A stretch of 64,000 nucleotides of DNA from Aegilops tauschii subsp. strangulata (taxonomy: Eukaryota; Streptophyta; Magnoliopsida; Poales; Poaceae), in NCBI RefSeq assembly GCF_002575655.3, contig NC_053036.3, forward strand, positions 159,440,627 to 159,504,626. The letters run 5' to 3'. This document shows positions 10,912-20,441 of the stretch, in pieces; within the stretch, counting starts at the first letter, position 1; every line of letters starts with the position of its first letter. Under the pieces are notes generated by a model. It saw only the letters and a program-made list of their open reading frames with translations. It searched no databases and was not told the DNA's origin. Made by a program: the position numbers and the translations under genes.

Positions 10912-12010
10912 TTTGTTTCATCCTCCTTTATCGGCAAGTAATTGTTTCCTTTTTTGCCTCTGTTAAAACAGGGCTATCGATTCAACTTGTTGCTATTGCG
11001 ACATTTTGCTTCGCTACTCAAAACACTTATGTTTTAAGAGTGTTTTGTGCAGTTCAACTTGAATGTCACACCGGTGACTTTGCTTAATTTTGGTGGAACT
11101 GCACAAAAGGATATCGAGATTTGTTTCCAGTCTTCGTGGCGAGTTGTTTCAAATCTTGGTCTCAACCACATGATGTGCAGTGTGCTTTGAGATGTTGTGC
11201 TACTTGTTTTGGTACTGTTTTAAATAAATGTTAAATTGAAGCTATTGTATTGTTGTCTTTTCCCATTAAGTAGTGAACAAAAATGGGACCAACCCAGACA
11301 TGATGCTTGTTGCTTTGTTACAACAAATTCAGCATCACCCCCTTTATAAGCCAGTAATTGATGCCACTCTCAGAATTAACTACTGAATCTTATTTCAAAA
11401 CTGCAACACTTGTTAGGGATTGGCGGGATTACCATTTTTGTGGCCGCATGTTTCATCCTCCTTTATTAGCCAGTAATTGATTCCCTTTTTGCCTCTGTTT
11501 AAACAGGGATATCTATTCAACTTGTTGCTATTGCGACATTTTGCTTTGCTACGCGAAACACTTTGCTTGATTTCAGTGCAACTGCACAAAACGAGATTGG
11601 ATTTCCTATTCGTGTTGGCAGATTCGTATTTATCTTGTCCGTCTCATGAAAGGTCAGTACAGGCCTTCATCCACATGATTGTGCAGTGTGCTTTGAGATA
11701 TTGTGCTACTTGTATTGGTACTGTTTTAAATAAATGTTGAATTGAAGCTATTGTATTGCAGTCTTTTCCCATTAAGTAGTGAACAAAAATGGGACCAACC
11801 CAGACATGATGCTTGTTGCTTTGTTACAACAAACTCTGCATCACCCCCTTTATAAGTAGATGGAAGCACATACTGTTGTTGCGCCCACTCTCCCCTGGAA
11901 CTGTTTATGCTTTTCGTTAATCTAATGCCGCAGGTAAAATTAAGCAATGCCACTCTCATAATTAATTAACTACTGAATCTTAGTTCAAAATTGCAACACT
12001 TGTTAGGAAT
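10912..12010. repeat. Internal tandem duplication, period about 510-540 bp
   Basis: The block beginning TTTCATCCTCCTTTAT (10,917 and 11,451), through TATTCAACTTGTTGCTATTGCGACATTTTGC, GTGCAGTGTGCTTTGAGAT, CCCATTAAGTAGTGAACAAAAATGGGACC and ending GCAACACTTGTTAGG (11,404 and 11,995), is present twice in series. Similarity is high, so this duplication is younger than the split between the three units. Confidence 0.85.
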
Positions 12011-13187
12011 GGTACTATCCTGCTTTGTAGTTCTTTCTACATGTTTAACCAAGGTATTGTTAAGATAATGTCTCTATTAAAATGAATCAGTTGCATTGTT
12101 TTAGGAATGGTACTTTTCTACTTTGTCGTTCTTTATACATGTTGAAACAAGGCATTGTTAAGATAATGTCTCAGTCAATATGAATGAATCACACTGATGG
12201 AGAATTGCTACTCTCCTGCTTTGTTTCCCATTAAGATAAAGTAGATCAGTAGATGCTTTTCTTCTGGGAGTACAAGTCATCAACCGTTATTTCTCAGTAA
12301 TTGTTTCCCTTATACCTATTGTTGCTTACAGGGATATCAAAATTAAAGCTCGGTTTTATTCCGACTTCGATTTTAGTTGAACTGCACAAAAGGAGCCAAT
12401 GTGTCCATGGCAAATTGCTGCATTATTGGGTCCAGTTGGTCGTTCCACTTTGCAGAAAGAAGCAGTCACTGTTTGCGCTACATTACAGAAGGAATGACCG
12501 AGAAGCTTTACAGAGTATTATTAGACACCGGTGACATGACTAGTCTGCAGAGACCATTGGCAATTTAACAACACGTGGAGTGCCCTGGGCAAAAAGTATC
12601 CAAACAAGTACAAGAAGCTACGACAGGACTCCACGATCATAGGCATTACATATTTTGAATGGGAAAATCTTGTCAAAGTTTAATCATTGATGTTAGCAAG
12701 AAGACGTTAGTTTAATATATTGGAATTGGAAAACCTTGTCAAAATTTGCTCATTGATGTTAGCCAGAAGACATGCATTTGATATTTTTGAGTGGGACGCC
12801 CTTGCTGTGAGCAGCGTCGAGTGTTTTTTCATATTCATGTGTTCAGTTTAGAAGTAAATAGTTACTCTGCTGAGATACTCTTGTGTTAAGAGTTTGTTCT
12901 GAATATTGTCTATGTAATGCCAGGCCTTGTGTTTGATTGCAAAGTTGAGCTTGGAATGTTGTGGCATGCGGCATCATGAGCTGTTCACCGTGCCTCCTGA
13001 GAATAATGCTTCGTATTGTTTTGCATGTCGATCTAATGCCAGTGATTTGCTTGTTAAGAAGATCATCCTCTTCTGTTGTTTCCGTGCTTAAGAAGTTCAT
13101 CGTCTGATGTTTCATTCATAGCCTATACGACAAGTCGGGTAGGTTAGACGTGAAACCATATGATCTTCCGACCAACTCATGATATTA

Positions 13188-13629
13188 GGCCGTGATTGGA
13201 TCGTCGTTTTCCAACCAAAACCGCTTGTAAAACTGACGCTTGTAAATTAAAGCAGATGGTCTCGGGCGAAGGCGCTTGGTTGGTCGATTTCGACTAGTAA
13301 AATATCGGAAGTACTTCACACACGATAAAAACGCTGAACGACACTCGGACGATTGCTAATCCAGCCGTTAGCTGTTGTTTCAGCCTTGCCCATGGATGGC
13401 ATGATACGCACATCGTGCATGTATCGTCTGGTAATGTCGTCCATATAGCAGTGCTCGTAAAATATACACTAGTCTCTCAAATTACACGCGTAACCCGCCG
13501 GTTTTACTTACAGACCTCGGGCCCTCGGTTTCATTGCGCCTGTATTTTACGCGTTGTTTTTGATGACGAGTAAATTACACTTGTATGTTAATACAGGTTT
13601 GAAATAAACCAGAGCTCCCAAGTGCGGCC
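13188..13629. mobile_element. PIF/Harbinger-type non-autonomous element
   Basis: A 442-bp element with ends GGCCGTGATTGGATC and, inverted, GGCCGCACTTGGGAG. TTA lies on both sides (13185-13187 and 13630-13632), matching the 3-bp TWA target duplication of this superfamily. No transposase is encoded. Confidence 0.8.
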
Positions 13630-13632
13630 TTA

Positions 13633-13857
13633 CCGTTTCATGCCGTCTCAGTTTCTCGAAGGTGCTCATAGGTGTCCGATGATCCTGGCTTCCTGAATGA
13701 GCAGCGGGCGCTATATCAGACCATCCGTAGGGCCCGCGAGGCCCTCTCCATTGTCCTTCGAGTTGTTGCGCTCGCCGTGGCGCCGAGCATTGTTAACATC
13801 GTCAACGAACATGAGGATTCAGGAGATGACTTTATTTTGACTGGATGTCACTAGGGA
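13633..13857. other. Spacer between Harbinger element and CACTA material
   Basis: It contains a 60-codon plus-strand frame (13672-13854) without recognised homology. It borders the point where CACTA-type sequence begins. Confidence 0.4.
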
Positions 13858-14779
13858 CCCACTAGGGCCATAGCCGTGCGTACGCAAGTGCCTCCTTATT
13901 ATGTACAACTATATTTTTTTTGCTTTCTCCTGGTTTCCTGACATCACGGTCCCACACCATTGTCAACCTATGTAGTCAATATAAACGAGAGAATTGCACA
14001 AGGTGCGGCCGACAGCTGGGACCAAGCAGCTCGAGCAGTTTTTGTGTTTTTGAGGCGTGAGCACTGCAGAGTTTTTCTTGGTGATGATTTCGTTGTTATT
14101 CAGAGGAGAGCAGGGTATTAACTGGGCGGGCTGTGGCCCGTCTAGCCCAGGCCAGATATCCAGCCCGGATACTAATTTTTTCAAGATGAAAATGGCTAGC
14201 CCAGCTATACGTCTTTTTGAGGAATACCCAGGCAAGGTCAACTTGTTATTCTCCGCCCCGCTGTGCTGCAAATCTTTCCTAGGAGGGATGCATTAGGCTT
14301 AACAGGAAAATGGGCTTTAAAAATAATAAATGGGATGTAATTATAAAAATTGGGCACTAACTATAAAAAATGCACCAAACACGAAATTAGTTTATAAAAT
14401 ATTATTTATGGATTTTGAAAATCTTAAATTTTCATTATTGCGCGCGCAATGTTTCGTTGGATTTTTACATAATACAAATTTATATTTAATCTGACTATAA
14501 ATTTCGGGATAAAAATATTTCGGATCCCATCAAAATGTGGGAAATTTTATTGAATTCTGTCTTTAACGATTGGTTGAAATTATTAATCGTTGTCCTAGCT
14601 GGAAAATGAGCTGTACTTTTAACAAACTGTAAATGGGCTATTGTAAATTCCATTAGAATTCAAAAATGGGTTGTACATTCTTACAAAACGCAAATGGGCT
14701 ATAAGTTCTCTGCCACACACTTGTGGGCCTACTAAGTGACGCGTCCCCAAAAAAAATAAGTTGATGCGTATGCAAGGCT

Positions 14780-16490
14780 TTGTCAACTTATTATAGTCAA
14801 CACACGGTTCTAGCAGCAGTGGCCGTTGGATGTCTATCCAACAGATGTCGTGCTTCTTCTTCAATCTCGGATATTCTTAGCTTCGGCCGCCCAAAAAATG
14901 ATTCCTCCCCCTGACATCTGGGGCGCACCGTTTTGGAGGCTGACCTGTGGGCCTACTAAGTTGGAGCGTACCAAGGGCTTTGTCAACTTAGTCAATATAA
15001 ACGATTCTAGCTTCAGTGACCGTATGATGTCCATCCAACGGCTGTAGTGCTTCTTCAACCTCTGGTCTTCTTGGTCCAGCCGCCCAAAGCAGCGCCGGTC
15101 ATGCCGCCTGCTCCTGCCTCCCGTGGCCGGCTGTGCTGCCGCGGAGGCCTCACCGCCCCCATACTACTCCCACCGCTGGCCAGGCCATCCCTCCACTCAC
15201 CCACACCCCCTGTTATTCTGCGGTGACGGCAGCCTCACACCGCAGCCGAACCAGTGAACCCTCGTACTCCTCTCCGCGTGGGCTTCCACTGATGCGTCTT
15301 CCCCGGCTCCGCGTCGTCCCCTTCCTAGGCCTCGCCGTCGTCCACCGCCCTGGTGCTCTCGGTGCGGCGTGGTCAACGTGGTCAACGACGGACTTCCATC
15401 GGAAGAGTACTGTACGTGGAGAGGCTGACAGCTGGGTCCACGGCGGCCGCAAGGAAGTGCCTCCTTATTACGCGCAAAATAATTATTCCTCCACGTGACA
15501 GCGGGGACCCACCGGATGGGCCACCTTATTTCGCGATAAAAACGTTTCCCCCCTGACTGCTGGGACCCACCGGACGGGCCACCATATTTCGCGAAAAAAA
15601 CGTCCCCCCCGCTATCAGCTCGGACCCACCAGAAGTGCCTCCTTATTACGCACAAAAAATGAATACTCCCCCTACTAGCTGGGACCCACCTTGGTGGGAG
15701 ACTGACTTGTGGGCCTACTAAGTTGACGGGGACGGAGGGCTTTGTCAACTTAGTCAATATGAACGATTCTAGCTCCAGTGACCGTACGATGTCCATCCAA
15801 CGGCCGTAGTGCTTCTTCAACCTCTGGTCTTCTTGCTCCAGCCGCCCAAAGCAGCGCCGGTCGTGCCGCCTGCTCCTGCCTCCCATGGCCGGCTGTGCTG
15901 CCGCGGAGGCCTCGCCGCCCCCTACTATTCCCACCGCTGGCCAGGCCCTGCGGCGATGGCAGCCTCACACCGCAGCTGAATGAGTGAACCCTCATACTCC
16001 TCTCTGCGTGGGCATCCACTGCCGCGTCTTCACCGGCTCCACGTCGTCCCCTTCCTAGGCCTCGCCGTCGTCCACCGCCCTGGTGCTCTCGGCGCGGCGT
16101 GGTCAACGTGGTCAAGGAACGACTTCCATCGGACGTGGACTGTACGTGGAGAGGCTGACAGCTGGGTCCACGGCGGTAGCAAGGAAGTGCCTCCTTATTA
16201 CGCGGAAATAATGATTCCTCCACCTGACAGCAGGGACCCACCGGACGGGCCACCGTATTTCGCGAAAAAAACGTTCCCCCCTGACTGTTGGGACCCACCA
16301 GCTACACCTTCGCACGCAAGGAAGTGCGTCCGGGCAAAAAAACGATTCGCCCCCCTGACTGCTGGGACCCACCAGCTACATCTTCGCACGCAAGGAAGTG
16401 TGCCCGGGCAAAAAAACAAAACGATTCGCCCCCCTGACTGCTGGGACCCACCAGCTACATCTTCGCAGGCAAGGAAGTGCCTGACAGTCG
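14780..16490. repeat. Nested tandem arrays inside the CACTA element
   Basis: A unit of about 764 bp starting GGGCTTTGTCAACTTAGTCAA repeats at 14,974 and 15,738, with a partial copy at 14,780. Inside each unit are 45-60 bp repeats built on GGGACCCACC and GTGCCTCCTTATTACGC. At 16,280-16,490 these become three close copies of CTGGGACCCACCAGCTACA. ORFs of up to 245 codons across this stretch follow the repeats and carry no known domain. Confidence 0.85.
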
Positions 16491-16782
16491 GGACCCACCT
16501 GGTCGAAGCATACGTAGCGTTGTCATTCTGGTCGCGAACGTGTACGTACATATATACTGGTCGATGTAGAGGCGTGCACGTGTCGTAGTAGAGGCGCGTA
16601 CGTGACGTAGTAGAGGTGCGCACGTAGCATGTACACGTACGTACAGCGGCCAGGGTGCAAGAAAGAAAATACGGCCACGTACGTACATACGGGCAGGGTC
16701 TCGAACGCCTACTCGCGCATACGTACGGCGAGGGCTCGTGTACATGGCTGGGTCGGAACGGAGAAACAGCGTCGTCGTCGTG

Positions 16783-17165
16783 TTCATGGGGAGGCAACGG
16801 AATGCGTCGTGTTCATGGGGAGGCAACGGAATATGTCGTGTTCATGGGGAGGGGTGTGGCGTACCGCAAAACAGAGGAAACGGACCTCCTACGGTCGAAA
16901 CGGGGTCCTATTGATCGGGAGGAGTGTGGCGTACCACAAAACGGAGGAAACGGACCTCCTACGGTCGAAACGGGGGTCCTGTTGATCGGGAGGGGTGTGG
17001 CGTACCGCAAAACGGAGGAAACAGACCTCCTACGGTCGAAACGGGGGTCCTGTTGATCGGGAGGGGTGTGGCGTACCGCAAAACGGACGAAACGGACCTC
17101 CTATGGTCGAAACGGGGGTCCTGTTCATCGGGAGGGGTGTGGCGTACCGCAAAACGGGACTCCAC
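16783..17165. repeat. 71-bp minisatellite in CACTA subterminal region
   Basis: GTGTGGCGTACC recurs at 16,854, 16,924, 16,995, 17,066 and 17,137, a steady period of 70-71 bp. It is preceded by three copies of a shorter GTTCATGGGGAGGCAACGGA unit. Because 71 is not a multiple of three, the frame rotates from unit to unit, which argues against protein coding. Confidence 0.95.
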
Positions 17166-17480
17166 GGGATACTGTTCATCTCCACCGTCGACCTCCTCCA
17201 GCCTCCACGGGCTCCTGTTCATCCAGCCTCCACCGCGCGCTACTCCACCGGCTATTGTTCAACCACCCCTCCACGGGCACCCCTCCACCGTCTACTGTTC
17301 ATCCAGCCCTCCACACCACGGGGTCCTGTTCAACCACCCCTCCACGGGCACCCCTCCACCGTCTACTGTTCTTCCAGCCCTCCACCACACCACGGGGTCA
17401 TGTTCATCCAGAGGCAACGCCACCGCTCACTGTTCATCCAACCCCCCCCCCCCCCGCAACGCTCACTGTTCATCCTAGAG
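17166..17480. repeat. CTGTTCATCCAGCC / CCCCTCCACGG repeat cluster
   Basis: About ten irregular copies of CTGTTC(A/T)(A/T)CCA with CTCCAC spacers form the next subterminal array before the CACTA end. Confidence 0.8.
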
Positions 17481-17991
17481 GCAGCATCGATCGGCTTCAG
17501 TTACCAGCAATAGCGAAGGAATCGCTCGATCGGGTTCAGTTAACAGCCATCGATCGATCGCTCGGGTTCAGTAACGCGTAGCCTGCAGTGCAATCGCTCG
17601 GGTTCAATTAGAGCCCAACGCCTCGCTCGGGTTCAGTTAGAGCCAACGCCTCGCACACACGCGCGTACGTGTACAAGAGAAACGCACATCGCTCGGCCCC
17701 CGACCTCCCACCATAACTGGGAACTCACCGAAATTTTCCTCGCCCTCGCTTCTACCACGGTTTTTTCCGTCATGGACGCCCCAAAGAATGTCATGCAGCT
17801 GCGTCTCCGGCCCGGCCAGGACGAAAAGCCCATTTTCTGTCATGATTTTTTGTCATAGAAGTAGGAGCCCACCACATCTATGATGATACCGGGTTTTGTC
17901 ACAATTATCGTCATAGAAGTGTCATATGTATGGCAGAAAAAAAAAATTCGTTCGGCCCAAAATTTCACGGATGTGTCTTTTTTTTGTAGTG

Positions 17992-19506
17992 CTTGTTTCA
18001 GTGTTTCAAAGAAAAGGAATATCAAATGGAGTCGAAACGGAATGAAACCTTCTGGAGAAGTTATTCTTGGAAAGAAAGCAACCCGGGAGACTTGGAGTGC
18101 ACGTCAGGAAAGCAACGAGGGAGGCACGAGGCAGGGGGGCACGCCCACCCCCCTGGGCGCGCCCTCCACCCTCGTGGGCCCCTCATGGCTCCCCTGACGT
18201 ATTTCTTCCTCCTATATATAATAATATACCCTAAAAACTTGGGGAACAGAATAGATCGGGAGTTCCGCCGCCGCAAGCCTCTGTAGCCACCAAAAAACAA
18301 TCGGGACCCTGTTCCGGCACCCTGCCGGAGGGGGGAACCCTCACCGGTGGCCATCTTCATCATCCCGGCACTCTCCATGACGAGGAGGGAGTAGTTCACC
18401 CTCGGGGCTGAGGGTATGTACCAGTAGCTATGTGTTTGATCTCTCTCTCTCTTGTGTTCTTGATTTGGCACGATCTTGATGTATCGTGAGCTTTGCTATT
18501 ATAGTTGGATCTTATGTTTCTTCTCCCCCTCTACTCTCTTGTAATGGATTGAGTTTTCCCTTTGAAGTTATCTTATCGGATTGAGTCTTTAATGATTTGA
18601 GAACACTTGATGTATGTCTTGCCGTGCGTATCTGTGGTGACAATGGGATATCACGTGACTCACTTGATGTATGTTTTGGTGATCAACTTGCGGGTTCCGC
18701 CCATGAACCTATGCATAGGGGTTGGCACACGTTTTCGTCTTGACTCTCCGGTATAAACTTTGGGGCACTCTTTGAAAGTACTTTGTGTTGGTTGAATAGA
18801 TGAATCTCAGATTGTGTGATGCATATCGTATAATCATACCCACGGATACTTGAGGTGACATTGGAGTATCTAGGTGACATTAGGGTTTGGGTTGATTTGT
18901 GTCTTAAGGTGTTATTCTAGTATGAACTCTAGGGCTGTTTGTGACACTTATAGGAATAGCCCAACGGATTGATTGGAAAGAATAACTTTGAGGTGGTTTT
19001 GTACCCTACCATAATCTCTTCATTTGTTCTCCGCTATTAGTGACTTTGGAGTGACTCTTTGTTGCATGTTGAGGGATAGTTATGTGATCTAGTTATGTTA
19101 TTATTGTTGAGAGAACTTGCACTAGTGAAAGTATGAACCCTAGGCCTTGTTTCCTAGCTTTGCAATACCGTTTACGCTCACTTTTACCACTTGTTACCTT
19201 GCTGTTTTTATATTTTCAGATTACAAAAACCTATATCTACCATCCATATTGCACTTGTATCACCATCTCTTCGCCGAACTAGTGCACCTATACAATTTAC
19301 CATTGTATTGGGTGTGTTGGGAACACAAGAGACTCTTTGTTATTTGGTTGCAGGGTTGTTTGAGAGAGACCATCTTCATCCTACGCCTCCCACGGATTGA
19401 TAAACCTTAGGTCATCCACTTGAGGGAAATTTGCTACTGTCCTACAAACCTCTGCACTTGGAGGCCCAACAACGTCTACAAGAAGAAGGTTGCGTAGTAG
19501 ACATCA
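17992..19506 (+). repeat. 5' LTR of the Gypsy element, start truncated
   Basis: It begins in the middle of a Sabrina/WHAM-type LTR (TTCAGTGTTTCAAAGAAAAGG), contains TATATATAATAATA near 18,214 as a promoter candidate, and ends ...GTAGTAGACATCA at 19,506. Its central 1.2 kb is unlike the 3' LTR. Confidence 0.8.
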
Positions 19507-19625
19507 CCTCTCGTTTTCCTCTCCCCATTTCACAAAAATTTGCCGTTTTATTCGCCCTCTTTTTCGTTTGTCGTTTTCTTGCCGGATATGTTTTGTGTGC
19601 AATCCTGTTTGCCACTTTTGTCGTC

Positions 19626-20441
19626 ATGGATAGTTCTTCCTCTATTGCGTGCACTCCCGAGAACGAGGTTATCAACTTTAAACAAAGGGGAGGAGAGAAT
19701 TTAAAAGATGCTTGGTATAGGATTTGCAATGCTCATAATAGGTCTATCTGTAAGCAACCCACCGTTGTTCTTCTTCGCTGTTTTTATGTGGGCATCACCA
19801 CTTGGTATAGATTCGTCCTTGATACGATTACCGGTGGAAATTTCTTGATGTGTTACTCTCTTGATGCTTTTAATGCTATGGGAAATTTAGTAGGCTCACC
19901 ACCTCTTATGATTAATGAAACAACTTTGACTCTTGAGCATGTCATGGAAATATTTGATGCTATTGAAAAGAAAATGCTTACTGAAGAGCATATTGAAAAC
20001 TTGGATAAAAAGATGCGTAATTTTGCTACTAAAATTGGGTCAAAAGCGGGAGAAGTTTTTAAGTTTTTAAAAGAAAAGGGGACCGTAATTCATGAAAGAA
20101 TTGAAGAAAGCCCGTCTCGGATTGATAAACTGGAAGAAATCTTTAGTAATTTAAGCACAGCTTTTGCTTCCGCTAAAACTATTGAAAAAACTCCCGTAAA
20201 AATTATCAAGATTACACAAGTTACTAAGAACAAGGGTTCAACTTCCAATAGCAACAAAGAAGGTCTTAAGATGATTAGTATTCACTCGGATTACATTGAA
20301 ATAATAAGAGATCCTATCGGCAAAAATGAATTCCTCAAACTTGTTCCTAGAGGTATTGTTGTTGAAAATCTATATGCTAAATCTTTGAAGAGTTCTGAGT
20401 GTTTGATTGAAGAGTTGGAGAACAAAGATGACAATACGTAG
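19626..20441 (+). CDS. gag-like protein of non-autonomous Gypsy element
   Basis: A 271-codon ORF opens with ATG 120 bases after the 5' LTR. The frame is open further upstream to 19,431 but that part lies in the LTR and leader, so 19,626 is the likely start. The N-terminal half has the layout of Triticeae Gypsy gag: an FKQRGGENLKDAWYRI segment near residues 18-33 and a second helix-rich block to about residue 100. The C-terminal half is Lys/Glu-rich and coiled-coil-like (residues 100-180). I see no CCHC zinc knuckle and no protease. After the stop the family's usual noncoding region begins. It is probably the particle protein only, with enzymes supplied by another element. Confidence 0.75.
   Translation: MDSSSSIACTPENEVINFKQRGGENLKDAWYRICNAHNRSICKQPTVVLLRCFYVGITTWYRFVLDTITGGNFLMCYSLDAFNAMGNLVGSPPLMINETTLTLEHVMEIFDAIEKKMLTEEHIENLDKKMRNFATKIGSKAGEVFKFLKEKGTVIHERIEESPSRIDKLEEIFSNLSTAFASAKTIEKTPVKIIKITQVTKNKGSTSNSNKEGLKMISIHSDYIEIIRDPIGKNEFLKLVPRGIVVENLYAKSLKSSECLIEELENKDDNT

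Larger units (their letters stand above)
9460..13135 (+). other. Diverged tandem transcription unit, copy 3 (longest)
   Basis: The promoter portion repeats copy 1: GTGTACCACACGTG at 9,487, CACAATTTAAAACGATTGTTATGGAG at 9,608 and a CACTATATATTAG TATA-like box at 9,654. A second TATA-like run (TATATATATAAG) lies at 9,861. The GC-rich exon-like block at 10,020-10,284 ends CCGACGACCCTAAG|GTATAAG, the same place as in the other copies. Downstream are repeated AACTGCACAAAA blocks (near 11,097, 11,580, 12,380) and an internal duplication. Around 12,380-12,570 there is a 63-codon frame without recognisable homology. No product is assigned. Confidence 0.5.
13858..17991 (-). mobile_element. CACTA element, 5'-terminus intact on the minus strand, other end missing
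   Basis: Read on the minus strand the element opens CACTACAAAAAAAAGACAC at 17,991, a canonical Triticeae CACTA terminus, followed by the family's usual ATGACA-rich subterminal region. Long GC-rich arrays follow inward (see repeats below), then an AT-rich part at 14,280-14,640. The opposite terminus is not visible: CACTA-like repeats (AAGTGCCTCCTTATTA) start near 13,885 and the flank before that is unrelated. No transposase domain is seen, so this is a non-autonomous or deleted copy. It interrupts the LTR at 17,992. The left edge is approximate. Confidence 0.75.

Noticed and set aside
15197..15934. 245-codon minus-strand ORF in the CACTA arrays
   Set aside because: It follows tandem repeats, similar frames repeat in the next unit, and no domain is visible.
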